From the NCBI GenBank assembly GCA_028709605.1, contig JAQVWR010000010.1, positions 1-56,319 on the forward strand: a stretch of DNA of 56,319 nt, read 5' to 3'. The DNA is from Proteiniphilum sp. (GTDB lineage Bacteria > Bacteroidota > Bacteroidia > Bacteroidales > Dysgonomonadaceae). The notes below the pieces were generated by a model, which was given only the letters and a program-made list of their open reading frames with translations, had not been told where the DNA came from and ran no database searches. Positions 8,783-17,977 of this stretch are shown here, piece after piece. The position numbers and the translations under genes are program-made. Within the stretch, counting starts at the first letter, position 1, and every line of letters begins with the position of its first letter.

Positions 8783-8821
8783 CAGCCGAGAAATCATTTG
8801 CCACCGGACGGGAAGGAGGGC

Positions 8822-10234
8822 TCACCCCCTCTTTTCCAGCAATACCACGTTCTCCACATGATGGGTGTGGGGGAACATGTCGACCGGCTGCACCCGCGTT
8901 ACCCGGTAAGCCGTGTCCAGCAGGTTCAGGTCGCGCGCCTGTGTGGCGGGATTACAGCTCACATAGACAATCCTTTCTGGTGCTGCAAACAAAATGGCAT
9001 TGACCACATCTTCATGCATCCCTGCACGGGGCGGGTCGGAGATAATCACATCGGGACGGCCGTGTTCCGCGATAAATCCTGCCGTGAGCACATCCTTCAT
9101 ATCTCCCGCAAAAAAAAGCGTATTATGAATTCCGTTGATCTGAGAATTTACCCGTGCATCCTTTATCGCTTCTTCTACATATTCAATACCGATTACCTCT
9201 TTTGCACTGCGTGCGATGAAATTGGCGATGGTACCCGTACCGGTATAGAGATCGTACACCCGCTCCACACCCGTGAGCTGCGCGAAGCTGCGCGCCACCT
9301 CGTAGAGATGATGCGCCTGCTCGCTGTTGGTCTGGTAGAACGACTTGGGGCCGATGCGAAACTGCAGCCCCTCCATCTCCTCGATGATATGATCGCGCCC
9401 CTTCCAGACCACAACCTCCTGGTCCGTGATAGTGTCGTTTGCCTTTTGGTTGATGATGTAGAGCAGTGAGGTGATCTGCGGAAACTGCGCAGCAAGATGG
9501 TTCATCAGCTGTTCCCGCTTCTCCGGATCATCTTCGAAGAAGACCACGATCACCATCCACTCGCCAAGGGAGCTGTTGCGGATCAGCAGCGTACGCATCA
9601 GCCCGTTTTGATTGCGCAGGTCGAAAAAGCTGTAGCCGTGATCTATGCAAAAGCTGCGGACACTGTTGCGGATCTCGTTGGAGAGATCATCCTGCAGCCA
9701 ACATTTGTCGATATCGAGCACCTTGTCGAACATGCCGGGGATATGGAACCCCAGGGCGTTCATCTGCGCAAACTCCCGGTCGGAAGTGATCTCCTCCTCG
9801 GTGAGCCATCGCTTGTTGGAGAAGGTGAACTCCAGCTTGTTACGATAGAAGGTGGTCCGCGGTGCCCCTAAGATGGGACTGATTTGCGGCAGCTCCACCT
9901 TCCCGATCCTTGTCAGGTTGTCGGTCACCTGCTGCTGCTTATACTTCAGCTGCTCTTCATAGGGCAGGATCTGCCACTTGCAACCGCCGCATACACCGAA
10001 ATGGCGGCAGAAAGACTCGCTCCTCACAGGCGAGAGGGTGTGAAACTGCACCACCCGCCCCTCGGCAAAGCTGCTCTTCTTGCGGGTCAGCTGGATATCG
10101 GCCACGTCGCCCGGCACCGCAAAGGGCACGAACAGCGCCATGCCGTCGACCTTCGCCACGGCTTTCCCCTCGGCCGCCACGCCGGTGATGGTTACTTTCT
10201 CCAGCAGCGGAAGCTGTTTTCTCTTTCTTGCCAT
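8822..10234 (-). CDS. rlmD: 23S rRNA (uracil-5-)-methyltransferase, RlmD/RumA type
   Basis: A 470-residue SAM-dependent RNA methyltransferase. An N-terminal TRAM domain (about 10-70) is followed by the iron-sulfur cysteines in CRHFGVCGGCKW and a fourth in DKCWLQ. The catalytic half has the SAM motif YDLYTGTGTIANF, the DPPRAGMH motif and the nucleophilic Cys in VYVSCNPATQARDL. It would make 5-methyluridine in 23S rRNA (U1939 in E. coli); RlmCD-type dual specificity cannot be excluded. A -7 box TATCTTTG at 10257-10264 lies 23 bp upstream. Transcribed towards the TraB gene. Confidence 0.9.
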   Translation of the reverse strand: MARKRKQLPLLEKVTITGVAAEGKAVAKVDGMALFVPFAVPGDVADIQLTRKKSSFAEGRVVQFHTLSPVRSESFCRHFGVCGGCKWQILPYEEQLKYKQQQVTDNLTRIGKVELPQISPILGAPRTTFYRNKLEFTFSNKRWLTEEEITSDREFAQMNALGFHIPGMFDKVLDIDKCWLQDDLSNEIRNSVRSFCIDHGYSFFDLRNQNGLMRTLLIRNSSLGEWMVIVVFFEDDPEKREQLMNHLAAQFPQITSLLYIINQKANDTITDQEVVVWKGRDHIIEEMEGLQFRIGPKSFYQTNSEQAHHLYEVARSFAQLTGVERVYDLYTGTGTIANFIARSAKEVIGIEYVEEAIKDARVNSQINGIHNTLFFAGDMKDVLTAGFIAEHGRPDVIISDPPRAGMHEDVVNAILFAAPERIVYVSCNPATQARDLNLLDTAYRVTRVQPVDMFPHTHHVENVVLLEKRG

Positions 10235-10256
10235 CGATCATTCATTGTTTTGGGTA

Positions 10257-10264
10257 CAAAGATA
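10257..10264 (-). promoter_or_regulatory. -7 box of rlmD
   Basis: Minus strand TATCTTTG, perfect match, 23 bp upstream of the rlmD ATG; predicted leader about 15 nt. It directly follows the galactosidase terminator. Confidence 0.5.
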
Positions 10265-10293
10265 GACAAAACGCTCCACCTTTTGATGGAGCG
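10265..10293 (-). terminator. Terminator of the beta-galactosidase gene
   Basis: On the minus strand CGCTCCA (10293-10287) pairs with TGGAGCG (10278-10272), loop 8 nt, followed by TTTTG. It begins 28 bp past the galactosidase stop. Confidence 0.6.
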
Positions 10294-10320
10294 CTTACAC
10301 TATCTTTATATGATTCTGAA

Positions 10321-12870
10321 CTACTTTGCTTGAATTTTGATTGAAGCACTCCTAAGCCCTTTGGCGTTGGCATCGAAAGTAATTGTTCCAGGCTTATCGG
10401 CCGACTCAACAATTGCCACAAGCTTGCCGTTGAAAAGGTGCATCTGTGGCAGATGAAACAGGTCGAGGCTTGTGGGGTCACCGTTGGCCCCGGCACGGTA
10501 GGTTCCTGCCCCCTTCACATTGAATTTAACCAGTTCATTTACATTGGGGCAAGGGTTTCCGTTCTTGTCTTCCACCGATACGGTGATGAACGAAAGGTCT
10601 TTTCCGTCGGCACTGATCACATTCCTGTCTGCTTCCAGCACCAGACGGTGCGGTTTTCCTGCGGTGTGGATCTCTTTTTCAGCAACCGCATTCCCGTTAT
10701 TGTCATACGCCACCACCTTCACCGTTCCCGGCTCATACCGGGTATCCATCCACATCAACCGGTAGCGTTTCTGCCGTTCCAGCCCTTTCTGTGCTTCTGA
10801 GCTGTAGCTCCCTTTGAGCGGAACGGAGAGATCTTTTTTCCGTACACCCTGGCTCTTGCCGTTGATAAACAACTCTGCCGAGGGATAATTGGTATAGACG
10901 AATACCGGTGTTACCTCGCCCTCACGGCCTTCCCAGTTCCAGTGCGGAAGGATATGGAGTGTTTCAGCCTCTTTGTTCCAGTGGCTTCGGTAGAGGTAGA
11001 AGCGGTCCTTGGGAATACCTGCCAGGTCCACCGCCCCGAAGAGGGAGCTGTGGCTGGGCCAGTTGCTATAGTAGGGCGTAGGTTCGCCCAGGTAGTCGAA
11101 CCCGGTCCATATAAACTCACCGATGGTGTAGGGCAATTCCTCATGCTGGATAAAGTCGTCCTCCGGCAGGTTCGACCAGCCGGCATGCTCAAGGTCGTAG
11201 GAGGAGGCCTGATGATCGTCATACATCGCCATCGCCTTCCGCTCCACCGGGAACTTGTAAACCCCGCGTGAACTAAGCGTGGAGGTGGTCTCACTGCCAA
11301 GCACTATCTGCTGCGGCAGTTTCTCATATGCTTCCTGATAACGGAAGGAGCGGTAGTTGAAGCCCGGCACATCCATGATGGCCGCCATATGGTTGCTGAA
11401 GACATGATCGGGACGGTCCATGCCATTGGTAACCGGACGGGTGGGGTCTTCCCGGTGACAGATATCCTGCAGGAAGCGGGCCACCTTGGCACCCTGCGGG
11501 TTGCTCTGCTCCTCCACCTCATTGCCGATACACCACATTACCACGCTGGGGTTGTTCCGGTAATGATGCAATACATTGACCACATCCTTCTCTGCCCACT
11601 CCTTGAAATAGCGGTTATACCCATTTCTTACCTTAGGAATCGCCCATTCATCAAAGGTTTCCACCATCAGCATCATCCCCGTCTCATCAGCAATCCGTAC
11701 ATATTCGGGGGAGGGCATATTGTGCGAGGTACGGATGGCATTTACCCCCATGTCCTGCAAGATACCGATCTGACGGCGGATGGCCGCCTCGTTTACGGCG
11801 CCACCGAGCGGTCCCAAATCATGGTGCATGCAGGCACCCTGAAATTTCACCTTTCTGCCATTGAGCAAGAACCCTTCATCGGCAACCACCTCAACAGTAC
11901 GGATGCCGAAAGGAGTAGTATATGCATCTACAGGGTACGCCAATTCCTCAGTAGTGGTTTTGTTCCCCTCCGTTTTCACCTTTCTCTCAACCATACTCAG
12001 CACTGAATGTACCTTGTAAAGGTTGGGCTGCCTGATATCCCACAGCTGCGGATGCTCGACGATAAGTGCCTGCTCCATCTCATCCCCGTCGAATTCGGCG
12101 AATGCATCTTCCGACTCAGCCACCACCTTCCCGGCAGGATTGAGGATTGAGGTCTTCAGCCTGAGAACGTTTTGATCCGGGAATCCTTCTCCACGATCCA
12201 CTTTTGTCTTCACATGTACCTTCGCAAAGGCACCATTTACTTCGGGCGTAGTTACATAGGTTCCCCAAACAGGGATATGAGTCTTGTGAGTAGTGATCAG
12301 GTGTACGTTCCGGTAGAGTCCCGCACCGGGATACCAGCGCGACTGCTCTTCGAAGTTTTCTAAGCGGACTGCCAACGTATTGTTTTTCCCATCACTGTGC
12401 AAAAGGTCCGTAATATCGAAGTAAAACGTATTGTATCCGTTAGGCCAGTAGCCGGCCTCCTTGCCGTTTACATAGACACGGGCGTTGCTCATGGCTCCGT
12501 CAAACTGGATGGTTACGCGCCTATCGTTGGAAAAACCGGGTATAGTAAAAGTGTTTCTGTACCACCCCACTCCAACAAAAGGGAGCCCGCCGGTACGGCC
12601 GTAATGCTCTATGGCTTTGGTTTGTCCGTCCTGTACGATCGCCATGCGATGGATGTCATTCTCCTTGTCGAAAGGACCGTAGATAGCCCAATCGTGCGGC
12701 ACCCGGACCGATTGCCAGGCGCTGTCGTCGAAAGCGGCGTCCGATGACCGCGGATCATCCTCCCGTGAAAACTTCCACCCCTCTTCCAGGGTAACCTGCG
12801 TCCTGCCCTGTCCCCACGCAAGGGTCAGGCCGGCAAACAAGACCATGCAAATCAAAACCGTTTTTCTCAT
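10321..12870 (-). CDS. Secreted beta-galactosidase, glycoside hydrolase family 2
   Basis: An 849-residue exported glycosidase with a signal peptide (MRKTVLICMVLFAGLTLAWG). The N-terminal jelly-roll has VPHDWAIYGPF; the central Ig-like part is followed by the TIM barrel. The acid/base glutamate is in PSVVMWCIGNEVEEQ (about residue 420) and the nucleophile in GEFIWTGFDYLGEP (about residue 550). The C-terminal region carries DUF4982-like and Ig-like segments. These features are typical of Bacteroidetes beta-galactosidases; exact substrate is unknown. The ATG at 12870 is used; the longer frame starts with TTG. A -7 box TAGATTTG lies at 12892-12899. No SusCD genes are adjacent. Confidence 0.88.
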   Translation of the reverse strand: MRKTVLICMVLFAGLTLAWGQGRTQVTLEEGWKFSREDDPRSSDAAFDDSAWQSVRVPHDWAIYGPFDKENDIHRMAIVQDGQTKAIEHYGRTGGLPFVGVGWYRNTFTIPGFSNDRRVTIQFDGAMSNARVYVNGKEAGYWPNGYNTFYFDITDLLHSDGKNNTLAVRLENFEEQSRWYPGAGLYRNVHLITTHKTHIPVWGTYVTTPEVNGAFAKVHVKTKVDRGEGFPDQNVLRLKTSILNPAGKVVAESEDAFAEFDGDEMEQALIVEHPQLWDIRQPNLYKVHSVLSMVERKVKTEGNKTTTEELAYPVDAYTTPFGIRTVEVVADEGFLLNGRKVKFQGACMHHDLGPLGGAVNEAAIRRQIGILQDMGVNAIRTSHNMPSPEYVRIADETGMMLMVETFDEWAIPKVRNGYNRYFKEWAEKDVVNVLHHYRNNPSVVMWCIGNEVEEQSNPQGAKVARFLQDICHREDPTRPVTNGMDRPDHVFSNHMAAIMDVPGFNYRSFRYQEAYEKLPQQIVLGSETTSTLSSRGVYKFPVERKAMAMYDDHQASSYDLEHAGWSNLPEDDFIQHEELPYTIGEFIWTGFDYLGEPTPYYSNWPSHSSLFGAVDLAGIPKDRFYLYRSHWNKEAETLHILPHWNWEGREGEVTPVFVYTNYPSAELFINGKSQGVRKKDLSVPLKGSYSSEAQKGLERQKRYRLMWMDTRYEPGTVKVVAYDNNGNAVAEKEIHTAGKPHRLVLEADRNVISADGKDLSFITVSVEDKNGNPCPNVNELVKFNVKGAGTYRAGANGDPTSLDLFHLPQMHLFNGKLVAIVESADKPGTITFDANAKGLRSASIKIQAK

Positions 12871-12891
12871 TGCTGTTTTGAACAAATACTT

Positions 12892-12899
12892 CAAATCTA
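12892..12899 (-). promoter_or_regulatory. -7 box of the GH2 gene
   Basis: Minus strand TAGATTTG, perfect TAnnTTTG, 21 bp upstream of the ATG at 12870. Confidence 0.45.
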
Positions 12900-12964
12900 C
12901 TTACATACGAAGATTGATTTACCCCGACAATAAGCCAAGGCCCAGGATAATCAATGCTCTAAAA

Positions 12965-13004
12965 AGCTGAAAGCTGACCGCTAATCGCTGACTGCTGAAA
13001 GCTG
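12965..13004. repeat. Heptamer array A (six units, GCTGANN)
   Basis: GCT recurs at 12966, 12973, 12980, 12987, 12994 and 13001, exactly every 7 nt. The following bases vary (GAAA, GACC, AATC, GACT, GAAA). It lies between the fumarase stop and the GH2 promoter, about 95 nt from the next start codon, unlike the other five arrays. Confidence 0.85.
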
Positions 13005-13006
13005 TT

Positions 13007-14647
13007 TTATCCGAACGAACAGTTGGGCTGCGTCACCACCTGGAAGAAATCATTTCCTTTATCATCCACCAGGATAAACGCCGGAAAATCTTCTACCTCT
13101 ATCTTCCAGATCGCCTCCATGCCTAGCTCAGGGTACTCCACGCACTCCAGGCTCTTGATGCTGTTCTGCGCCAGGATGGCAGCAGGGCCGCCTATGCTGC
13201 CCAGATAGAAGCCGCCATGCTTCTTGCAGGCGTCGGTCACCTGCTGACTGCGGTTCCCCTTGGCCAGCATGATCATGCTGCCGCCATGCGACTGGAACAG
13301 ATCTACATAGGAGTCCATGCGCCCCGCCGTTGTAGGCCCCATAGAGCCCGAGGCATATCCTTTGGGGGTCTTTGCAGGCCCGGCATAGTAGATAGGATGA
13401 TCCTTGATATACTGCGGTAATCCCTCGCCGCGTTCGATGCGTTCTTTAAGTTTCGCATGAGCAATGTCGCGTCCCACAATGATGGTACCGCTCAGCGATA
13501 AACGCGTGGAGACCGGATATTTTGACAACTCAGCCAGTATCTCTTTCATGGGCCGGTTCAGATCAATTTTAACGCCATCACCCTCTCCGGCTTTGCGGTA
13601 TTCCTCCGGGATAAAGCGCGCCGGATGATCTTCCAGCTTCTCGATCCAAATACCTTCGCGGTTAATCTTCGCCTTGATGTTACGATCGGCTGAACAGGAA
13701 ACACCCATTCCAACCGGGCAGGAGGCACCATGGCGCGGTAGGCGGATTACCCGCACATCGTGCGCAAAATATTTTCCTCCAAACTGTGCACCCAGGCCCA
13801 GCTCTTCCGATGCTTTCTTCAGTCTCTCTTCCAGTCCAAGGTCTCGAAAAGCCTGACCGAGCTCATTTCCCTCGGAAGGGAGGTTGTCGTAATACTTAGC
13901 GGAGGCGAGCTTCACCGTCTTCAGGTTAACCTCGGCGGAAGTGCCGCCGATCACAAAGGCAAGGTGATAAGGCGGACAGGCAGCCGTGCCGAGCGATTTC
14001 ATTTTCTCAATCAGGTACTCCTCCAGTCTGCCAGGCGTCAGCAGTGCCTTGGTCTCCTGATAGAGATAGGTTTTGTTGGCCGAACCACCACCCTTGGCGA
14101 TGCAGAGGAACTTGTACTCATCGCCTTCGGTAGCATAGAGGTCGATCTGCGCCGGCAGGTTGGTTCCGGTGTTCACCTCATCGTACATGTTGAGCGGTGC
14201 GTTCTGCGAATAACGCAGGTTCTCGTTCACATAGGTGTTGTACACCCCGTGCGAGAGCGCCTCCTCGTCGTTGCCGTCGGTCCATACCCGCTGTCCCTTC
14301 TTGCCCATGATGATAGCGGTGCCGGTATCCTGACAAAAGGGGAGGATCCCTCTGGCCGAGATCTCGGCATTGCGCAGGAAGGTGAGAGCCACAAACTTAT
14401 CGTTGTCACTCGCCTCCGGGTCGGAGAGGATCTGTGCCACCTGCTGCTGGTGCTCAGGGCGCAGCAGGAACTGCACATCGCGGAAGGCAGCCTGCGCCAA
14501 CAGCGTCAATCCCTCTTGCGATACTTTCAGAATTTCCTTTCCTTCGAATTCAGATACGGAAACATGCTCCTTCGTGAGCAGATAATACTCCGTTTGATCT
14601 TTCGACATGGGGAAAGGCGACTGATACTTGAATGGTTTATTTGCCAT
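13007..14647 (-). CDS. Class I fumarate hydratase (iron-sulfur)
   Basis: A 546-residue [4Fe-4S] hydratase interconverting fumarate and malate. Cluster cysteines are visible in [11 protein letters not shown] (near residue 105), [12 protein letters not shown] and [17 protein letters not shown], matching the FumA/FumB layout. The C-terminal beta part has the [16 protein letters not shown] and [13 protein letters not shown] motifs. Alpha and beta domains are fused in one chain, as in E. coli FumA. The start is the ATG at 14647 ([17 protein letters not shown]); the frame is open to 14767 without support. A -7 box lies at 14700-14707. Likely role: the fumarate branch of anaerobic metabolism or the TCA cycle. 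Confidence 0.93.
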   Translation of the reverse strand: MANKPFKYQSPFPMSKDQTEYYLLTKEHVSVSEFEGKEILKVSQEGLTLLAQAAFRDVQFLLRPEHQQQVAQILSDPEASDNDKFVALTFLRNAEISARGILPFCQDTGTAIIMGKKGQRVWTDGNDEEALSHGVYNTYVNENLRYSQNAPLNMYDEVNTGTNLPAQIDLYATEGDEYKFLCIAKGGGSANKTYLYQETKALLTPGRLEEYLIEKMKSLGTAACPPYHLAFVIGGTSAEVNLKTVKLASAKYYDNLPSEGNELGQAFRDLGLEERLKKASEELGLGAQFGGKYFAHDVRVIRLPRHGASCPVGMGVSCSADRNIKAKINREGIWIEKLEDHPARFIPEEYRKAGEGDGVKIDLNRPMKEILAELSKYPVSTRLSLSGTIIVGRDIAHAKLKERIERGEGLPQYIKDHPIYYAGPAKTPKGYASGSMGPTTAGRMDSYVDLFQSHGGSMIMLAKGNRSQQVTDACKKHGGFYLGSIGGPAAILAQNSIKSLECVEYPELGMEAIWKIEVEDFPAFILVDDKGNDFFQVVTQPNCSFG

Positions 14648-14699
14648 AAATAATGGATTATATTTGTTTTTATTCCTATCCGTTTTATGCTTAAGGAAA

Positions 14700-14707
14700 C
14701 AAAAATA
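14700..14707 (-). promoter_or_regulatory. Candidate -7 box of the fumarase gene
   Basis: Minus strand TATTTTTG matches TAnnTTTG, 52 bp upstream of the ATG at 14647. It overlaps the end of the U-rich tail of the hairpin at 14716-14742. Confidence 0.4.
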
Positions 14708-14715
14708 CAAAGAAA

Positions 14716-14742
14716 AAACGGCATCGAAAAATGATGCCGTTT
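14716..14742 (-). terminator. Strong hairpin with U-run upstream of fumarase
   Basis: A perfect 10-bp stem (AAACGGCATC with GATGCCGTTT, loop 7 nt) followed on the minus strand by TTTTTTCTTTG. This is a good minus-strand terminator, yet no minus-strand gene is recognised upstream of it. It may shield fumarase from read-through, or end an unannotated transcript. Confidence 0.55.
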
Positions 14743-14797
14743 CAAAATACCCATTCAATCTGTACACTGCCGATCGAAGGCTGCTTTAGTCCAAAGG

Positions 14798-14941
14798 ATG
14801 AGTTATATCGGAAGAATCATTACAAGCGGCATCGATGCCGGCACACCGATGCGGAAGTTGTTACGGAAACATTCTGTCACTGACCGTTATGATTTTCCCA
14901 AAGAAAAAGCGAAAAAACAAAATGTTATTATTTATAATTGA
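14798..14941 (+). CDS. Possible 47-residue protein, unidentified
   Basis: ATG at 14798 opens a 47-codon frame ending with TGA at 14939-14941. The product is basic (MSYIGRIITSGIDAG at the start, then MRKLLRKHS, then KEKAKKQNVIIYN at the end). AAGG lies directly before the ATG, too close for a good Shine-Dalgarno sequence. The frame contains a 14-bp palindrome, CGGCATCGATGCCG, near 14832. I do not recognise it. It could be a real small protein or a chance frame in the 357-bp gap between fumarase and feoAB; apart from the hairpin at 14716-14742 nothing else is seen there. Confidence 0.3.
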   Translation: MSYIGRIITSGIDAGTPMRKLLRKHSVTDRYDFPKEKAKKQNVIIYN

Positions 14942-14966
14942 TATAAATAAATTCTGAAGAAAAGGT

Positions 14967-14974
14967 TATCTTTG
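14967..14974 (+). promoter_or_regulatory. -7 box of feoAB
   Basis: TATCTTTG, perfect match, 30 bp upstream of the ATG at 15005. No Fur-box-like 19-bp palindrome is evident, though the flanking DNA is very AT-rich. Confidence 0.5.
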
Positions 14975-15004
14975 CAGGTCGAAACAGGAATTTTTTACGT
15001 ATCC

Positions 15005-17497
15005 ATGCGTCTTTCAGAACTCAAAACCGGGCAAAAAGCCTACATCATAAAAGTGAACGGCTGCGGCGCCTTCAGAAAAAGGATCCTCGAGATGGGATTC
15101 GTACGCGGACAGGAGGTAAAGTCCATTCTCAATGCCCCTTTGAAAGACCCCATCAAGTATGAGATCATGGAGTATGAGGTCTCCCTGCGCCGCAGCGAAG
15201 CGGTGATGGTAGAAATCTCCATGCTCAAAGAGGATGTGAAAAAAAACAACTTCAACCTGGAGGAACAGCCGGCAGCTAACGAATGTTGGAATAACGGCAA
15301 AAGAAAAAGAGAGAGACACCGCCGCCGAATGGGAGCAATCCATCCTCACGCAAAGATTATCAGGGTTGCGCTGGTGGGTAATCCCAATGCCGGGAAAACC
15401 TCCATCTTCAACCTGGCGTCGGGGGCACACGAACATGTGGGCAACTACAGCGGGGTCACCGTCAACGCTAAGGAGGGGTTCCTGACCCACAACGGCTACA
15501 CCTTCACCCTCACCGATCTGCCCGGCACCTATTCCCTATCGGCCTATACCCCCGAGGAGCTCTTCGTGCGGAAGCATATCCTGGAGGAGAAGCCCGACGT
15601 GATCGTCAACGTGGTCTCTGCCTCTGCGTTGGAGCGCAATCTCTACCTCACCACCGAACTGCTGGATCTGCAAGTTCCGATCGTCATTGCCTTGAACATG
15701 TATGATGAGCTGGAGCAGAGCGGTCGCACGTTTGATTACGAGCAATTCTCCGCGCTGACCAACACACCCATTGTTCCCACCGTGGGAAAAAGAGGGGAAG
15801 GTATTCCCCGTCTACTGGAAAAAGTAATCAGTGTGTATCAGGAGAATGAGCGTGATCCGGTGCACATCGCCTATGGGAGGGTTCTGGAGAAATCGGTCGC
15901 CATCATGGAACGGGAGCTGGCCGAAACCGCTGCCGCCAAGTGGACGATGCCGTTGCGCTATCTCTGCATCAAGCTGCTGGAAGGAGACAGAGAAGTCGAA
16001 AGACAGATCCGTCAGCTGCCCGAACAGGAAAAGATCTTCGCCCGCCGCGACAAAGAACGCTCCTATATCGAGAAACTGCTGCGGGAGGATCCGGAGTCGG
16101 CTTTCACCAATGCCCGCTACGGCTTCATTGCCGGGGGACTCAGGGAGACACTCACGGGGAAGACCCACTTTGACGACAACACGAAGCTGATCGACGCCCT
16201 GGTCACGCACAAGTACCTGGGCTTCCCCCTCTTTTTCCTCTTCCTCTGGATAATGTTCGAGGCCACCTTCCGCCTGGGAAGCTACCCCATGGCCGGGCTC
16301 GAATGGCTGGTGCAGCAGCTGGGCAACCTGATCCGGGATCATATGAATGCAGGTCCGCTCAAAGACCTGATCGTTGACGGCATCATTGGCGGCGTGGGCG
16401 GCGTGATCGTGTTCCTGCCCAACATCGTCATCCTCTACCTCTTTATCGCCTTTATGGAGGATTCCGGCTATATGTCCCGGGCCGCTTTTATCATGGACAA
16501 GGTGATGCACCGCATCGGACTGCACGGCAAGTCGTTCATCCCCCTCATCATGGGCTTCGGCTGCAATGTACCGGCCATCATGGCCACACGCACCATCGAG
16601 AGCCGCAGCAGCCGCATGATCACCATGTTCATTGTTCCGTTTATGTCGTGCAGCGCCCGCCTGCCGGTATATATTCTTTTTATCAGCGCTTTCTTCCCCT
16701 CCGGAGGCAGCTTCATCCTACTGGGGCTCTATGTTTTCGGCATCCTCGTTGCGGCACTCACGGCACGTCTCTTCCGCAACACCCTCTTTCGCGACGAAGA
16801 AACTCCCTTTGTGATGGAGCTGCCCCCCTACCGCATGCCCACGCTCAAGTCGGTCACCATCCATATGTGGGACCGCTCGCGGCAGTACCTGCAGAAGATG
16901 GGAGGCCCCATCCTGATCGGCTCTGTCATCGTCTGGTTTCTGGGGTACTTCCCCCATAACAGCGATCGCGAAAACCGGTTTGATGCCCAGACAGCACAGG
17001 TGGAAACACAATACCTGAGCGGCGGAATCAGTCAAGGAGCGAAAGAAAAGCAAATCGCGGAAATAGAACACCTCCGCAATACCGAACACCAGGAAAGCTC
17101 ATACATCGGCACCATTGGCAAACTCATCGAACCGGTAATGCGGCCGCTGGGGTTCGACTGGAAAATTTCGGTGAGTCTTCTCTCGGGGATGGCAGCCAAG
17201 GAGATCGTGATCAGCACCATGGGCGTGCTCTATACCGGCAACAGTGACGATCAGCAGTCGCTGCAGGAGCGGCTGCAGGGCGAGACCTATGCCGACGGAT
17301 CGCCGGTCTTCACCCCGCTGGTGATCGCCGGCTTCCTGCTTTTCGTACTGATCTACTTCCCCTGCATCGCCACCATCATCGCCATCAGAGAAGAGTCGCA
17401 CTCATGGAGGTGGGCGCTCTTCAGCGTCTGCTACTCCACCGGCCTGGCCTGGCTGATCGCCTTTCTGATACACCAGGCAGGGAGCCTGATGATGTAA
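15005..17497 (+). CDS. feoAB: FeoA-FeoB fusion, ferrous iron transporter
   Basis: An 830-residue fusion for Fe(II) uptake. Residues 1-75 form a FeoA SH3-like domain (MRLSELKTGQKAYI, LEMGFVRGQEV). After a basic linker the FeoB G domain has P-loop GNPNAGKTS (125-133), DLPGTYSLSAYTPEE and the G4 motif NMYD. The membrane half contains the two inverted Gate regions (for example GFGCNVPAIMATRTIES and SGMAAKEIVISTMGVLY) among about eight to ten helices. The start is the ATG at 15005; the frame extends to a TTG at 14972. FeoA fused to FeoB is common in Bacteroidetes. A small Cys-rich partner gene follows after 51 bp. Confidence 0.95.
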   Translation: MRLSELKTGQKAYIIKVNGCGAFRKRILEMGFVRGQEVKSILNAPLKDPIKYEIMEYEVSLRRSEAVMVEISMLKEDVKKNNFNLEEQPAANECWNNGKRKRERHRRRMGAIHPHAKIIRVALVGNPNAGKTSIFNLASGAHEHVGNYSGVTVNAKEGFLTHNGYTFTLTDLPGTYSLSAYTPEELFVRKHILEEKPDVIVNVVSASALERNLYLTTELLDLQVPIVIALNMYDELEQSGRTFDYEQFSALTNTPIVPTVGKRGEGIPRLLEKVISVYQENERDPVHIAYGRVLEKSVAIMERELAETAAAKWTMPLRYLCIKLLEGDREVERQIRQLPEQEKIFARRDKERSYIEKLLREDPESAFTNARYGFIAGGLRETLTGKTHFDDNTKLIDALVTHKYLGFPLFFLFLWIMFEATFRLGSYPMAGLEWLVQQLGNLIRDHMNAGPLKDLIVDGIIGGVGGVIVFLPNIVILYLFIAFMEDSGYMSRAAFIMDKVMHRIGLHGKSFIPLIMGFGCNVPAIMATRTIESRSSRMITMFIVPFMSCSARLPVYILFISAFFPSGGSFILLGLYVFGILVAALTARLFRNTLFRDEETPFVMELPPYRMPTLKSVTIHMWDRSRQYLQKMGGPILIGSVIVWFLGYFPHNSDRENRFDAQTAQVETQYLSGGISQGAKEKQIAEIEHLRNTEHQESSYIGTIGKLIEPVMRPLGFDWKISVSLLSGMAAKEIVISTMGVLYTGNSDDQQSLQERLQGETYADGSPVFTPLVIAGFLLFVLIYFPCIATIIAIREESHSWRWALFSVCYSTGLAWLIAFLIHQAGSLMM

Positions 17498-17548
17498 AGC
17501 CAGCCGACTGTCGTCGAACAAATCGCGAAGAGAGATTGTTAAGCAAAT

Positions 17549-17728
17549 ATGGATCTGCAACTATTCATCGTCATCCTCATCGGGATCATCACAGGGATCA
17601 TCCTCCTGCGACAGATCTATCGCTTCTTTTTCCTACAGAAAGACCACACGCGCTGCGGCGGCTGCACCCTGTGCGCCCTACCGGATCCCAAAAAAGAAAC
17701 GGGAGAGTCACTGCCCCGTTCCCGCTGA
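17549..17728 (+). CDS. FeoB-associated Cys-rich small membrane protein
   Basis: A 59-residue protein with one N-terminal membrane helix (LFIVILIGIITGIILL), a short basic-aromatic stretch (RQIYRFFFLQK) and a C-terminal cluster of cysteines in CGGCTLCAL. This is the pattern of the small proteins encoded after feoB in many Bacteroidetes and Firmicutes (FeoB-associated Cys-rich membrane protein family), thought to assist FeoB as FeoC does in enterobacteria. It starts 51 bp downstream of feoAB, same strand, and is very probably in the same operon. Function is inferred from position and motif. Confidence 0.8.
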   Translation: MDLQLFIVILIGIITGIILLRQIYRFFFLQKDHTRCGGCTLCALPDPKKETGESLPRSR

Positions 17729-17832
17729 GCAGACCGTTTTTTTACACTCCTGCTTGAAAAACAATTGCATGCCGGAATCATTGCATTCTTCCACCCGTTC
17801 CAAAACAGATCCGAAAGCCCGTTGTTCCCATC

Positions 17833-17866
17833 AAAAAACTCCCCCGGGAACTTGATCCTGAGGGAG
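17833..17866 (-). terminator. Terminator downstream of tRNA-Leu
   Basis: On the minus strand an 11-bp stem (one mismatch and one G-U pair) closes a 6-nt loop and is followed by TTTTTT (17838-17833). It begins 9 bp after the tRNA 3' end. Confidence 0.75.
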
Positions 17867-17874
17867 CTTCATCG

Positions 17875-17956
17875 TGCGGCCGAAGGGACTCGAACCCCCA
17901 CGCCTCTCGGCACCAGATCCTAAGTCTGGCGCGGCTACCAATTACGCCACGGCCGC
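17875..17956 (-). tRNA. tRNA-Leu (anticodon UAG)
   Basis: An 82-nt cloverleaf on the minus strand. Acceptor GCGGCCG pairs with CGGCCGC, discriminator A. The anticodon arm is CCAGA-CTTAGGA-TCTGG, giving anticodon TAG for CUN leucine codons. A long variable arm (GCC GAGA GGC) marks a class II tRNA. The T loop is TTCGAGT. CCA is not encoded. It lies 22 bp downstream of purN on the same strand, and a terminator follows, so it may be cotranscribed with purN and released by processing. Confidence 0.95.
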
Positions 17957-17977
17957 CGAAGGAGTGCAAAGATACGA

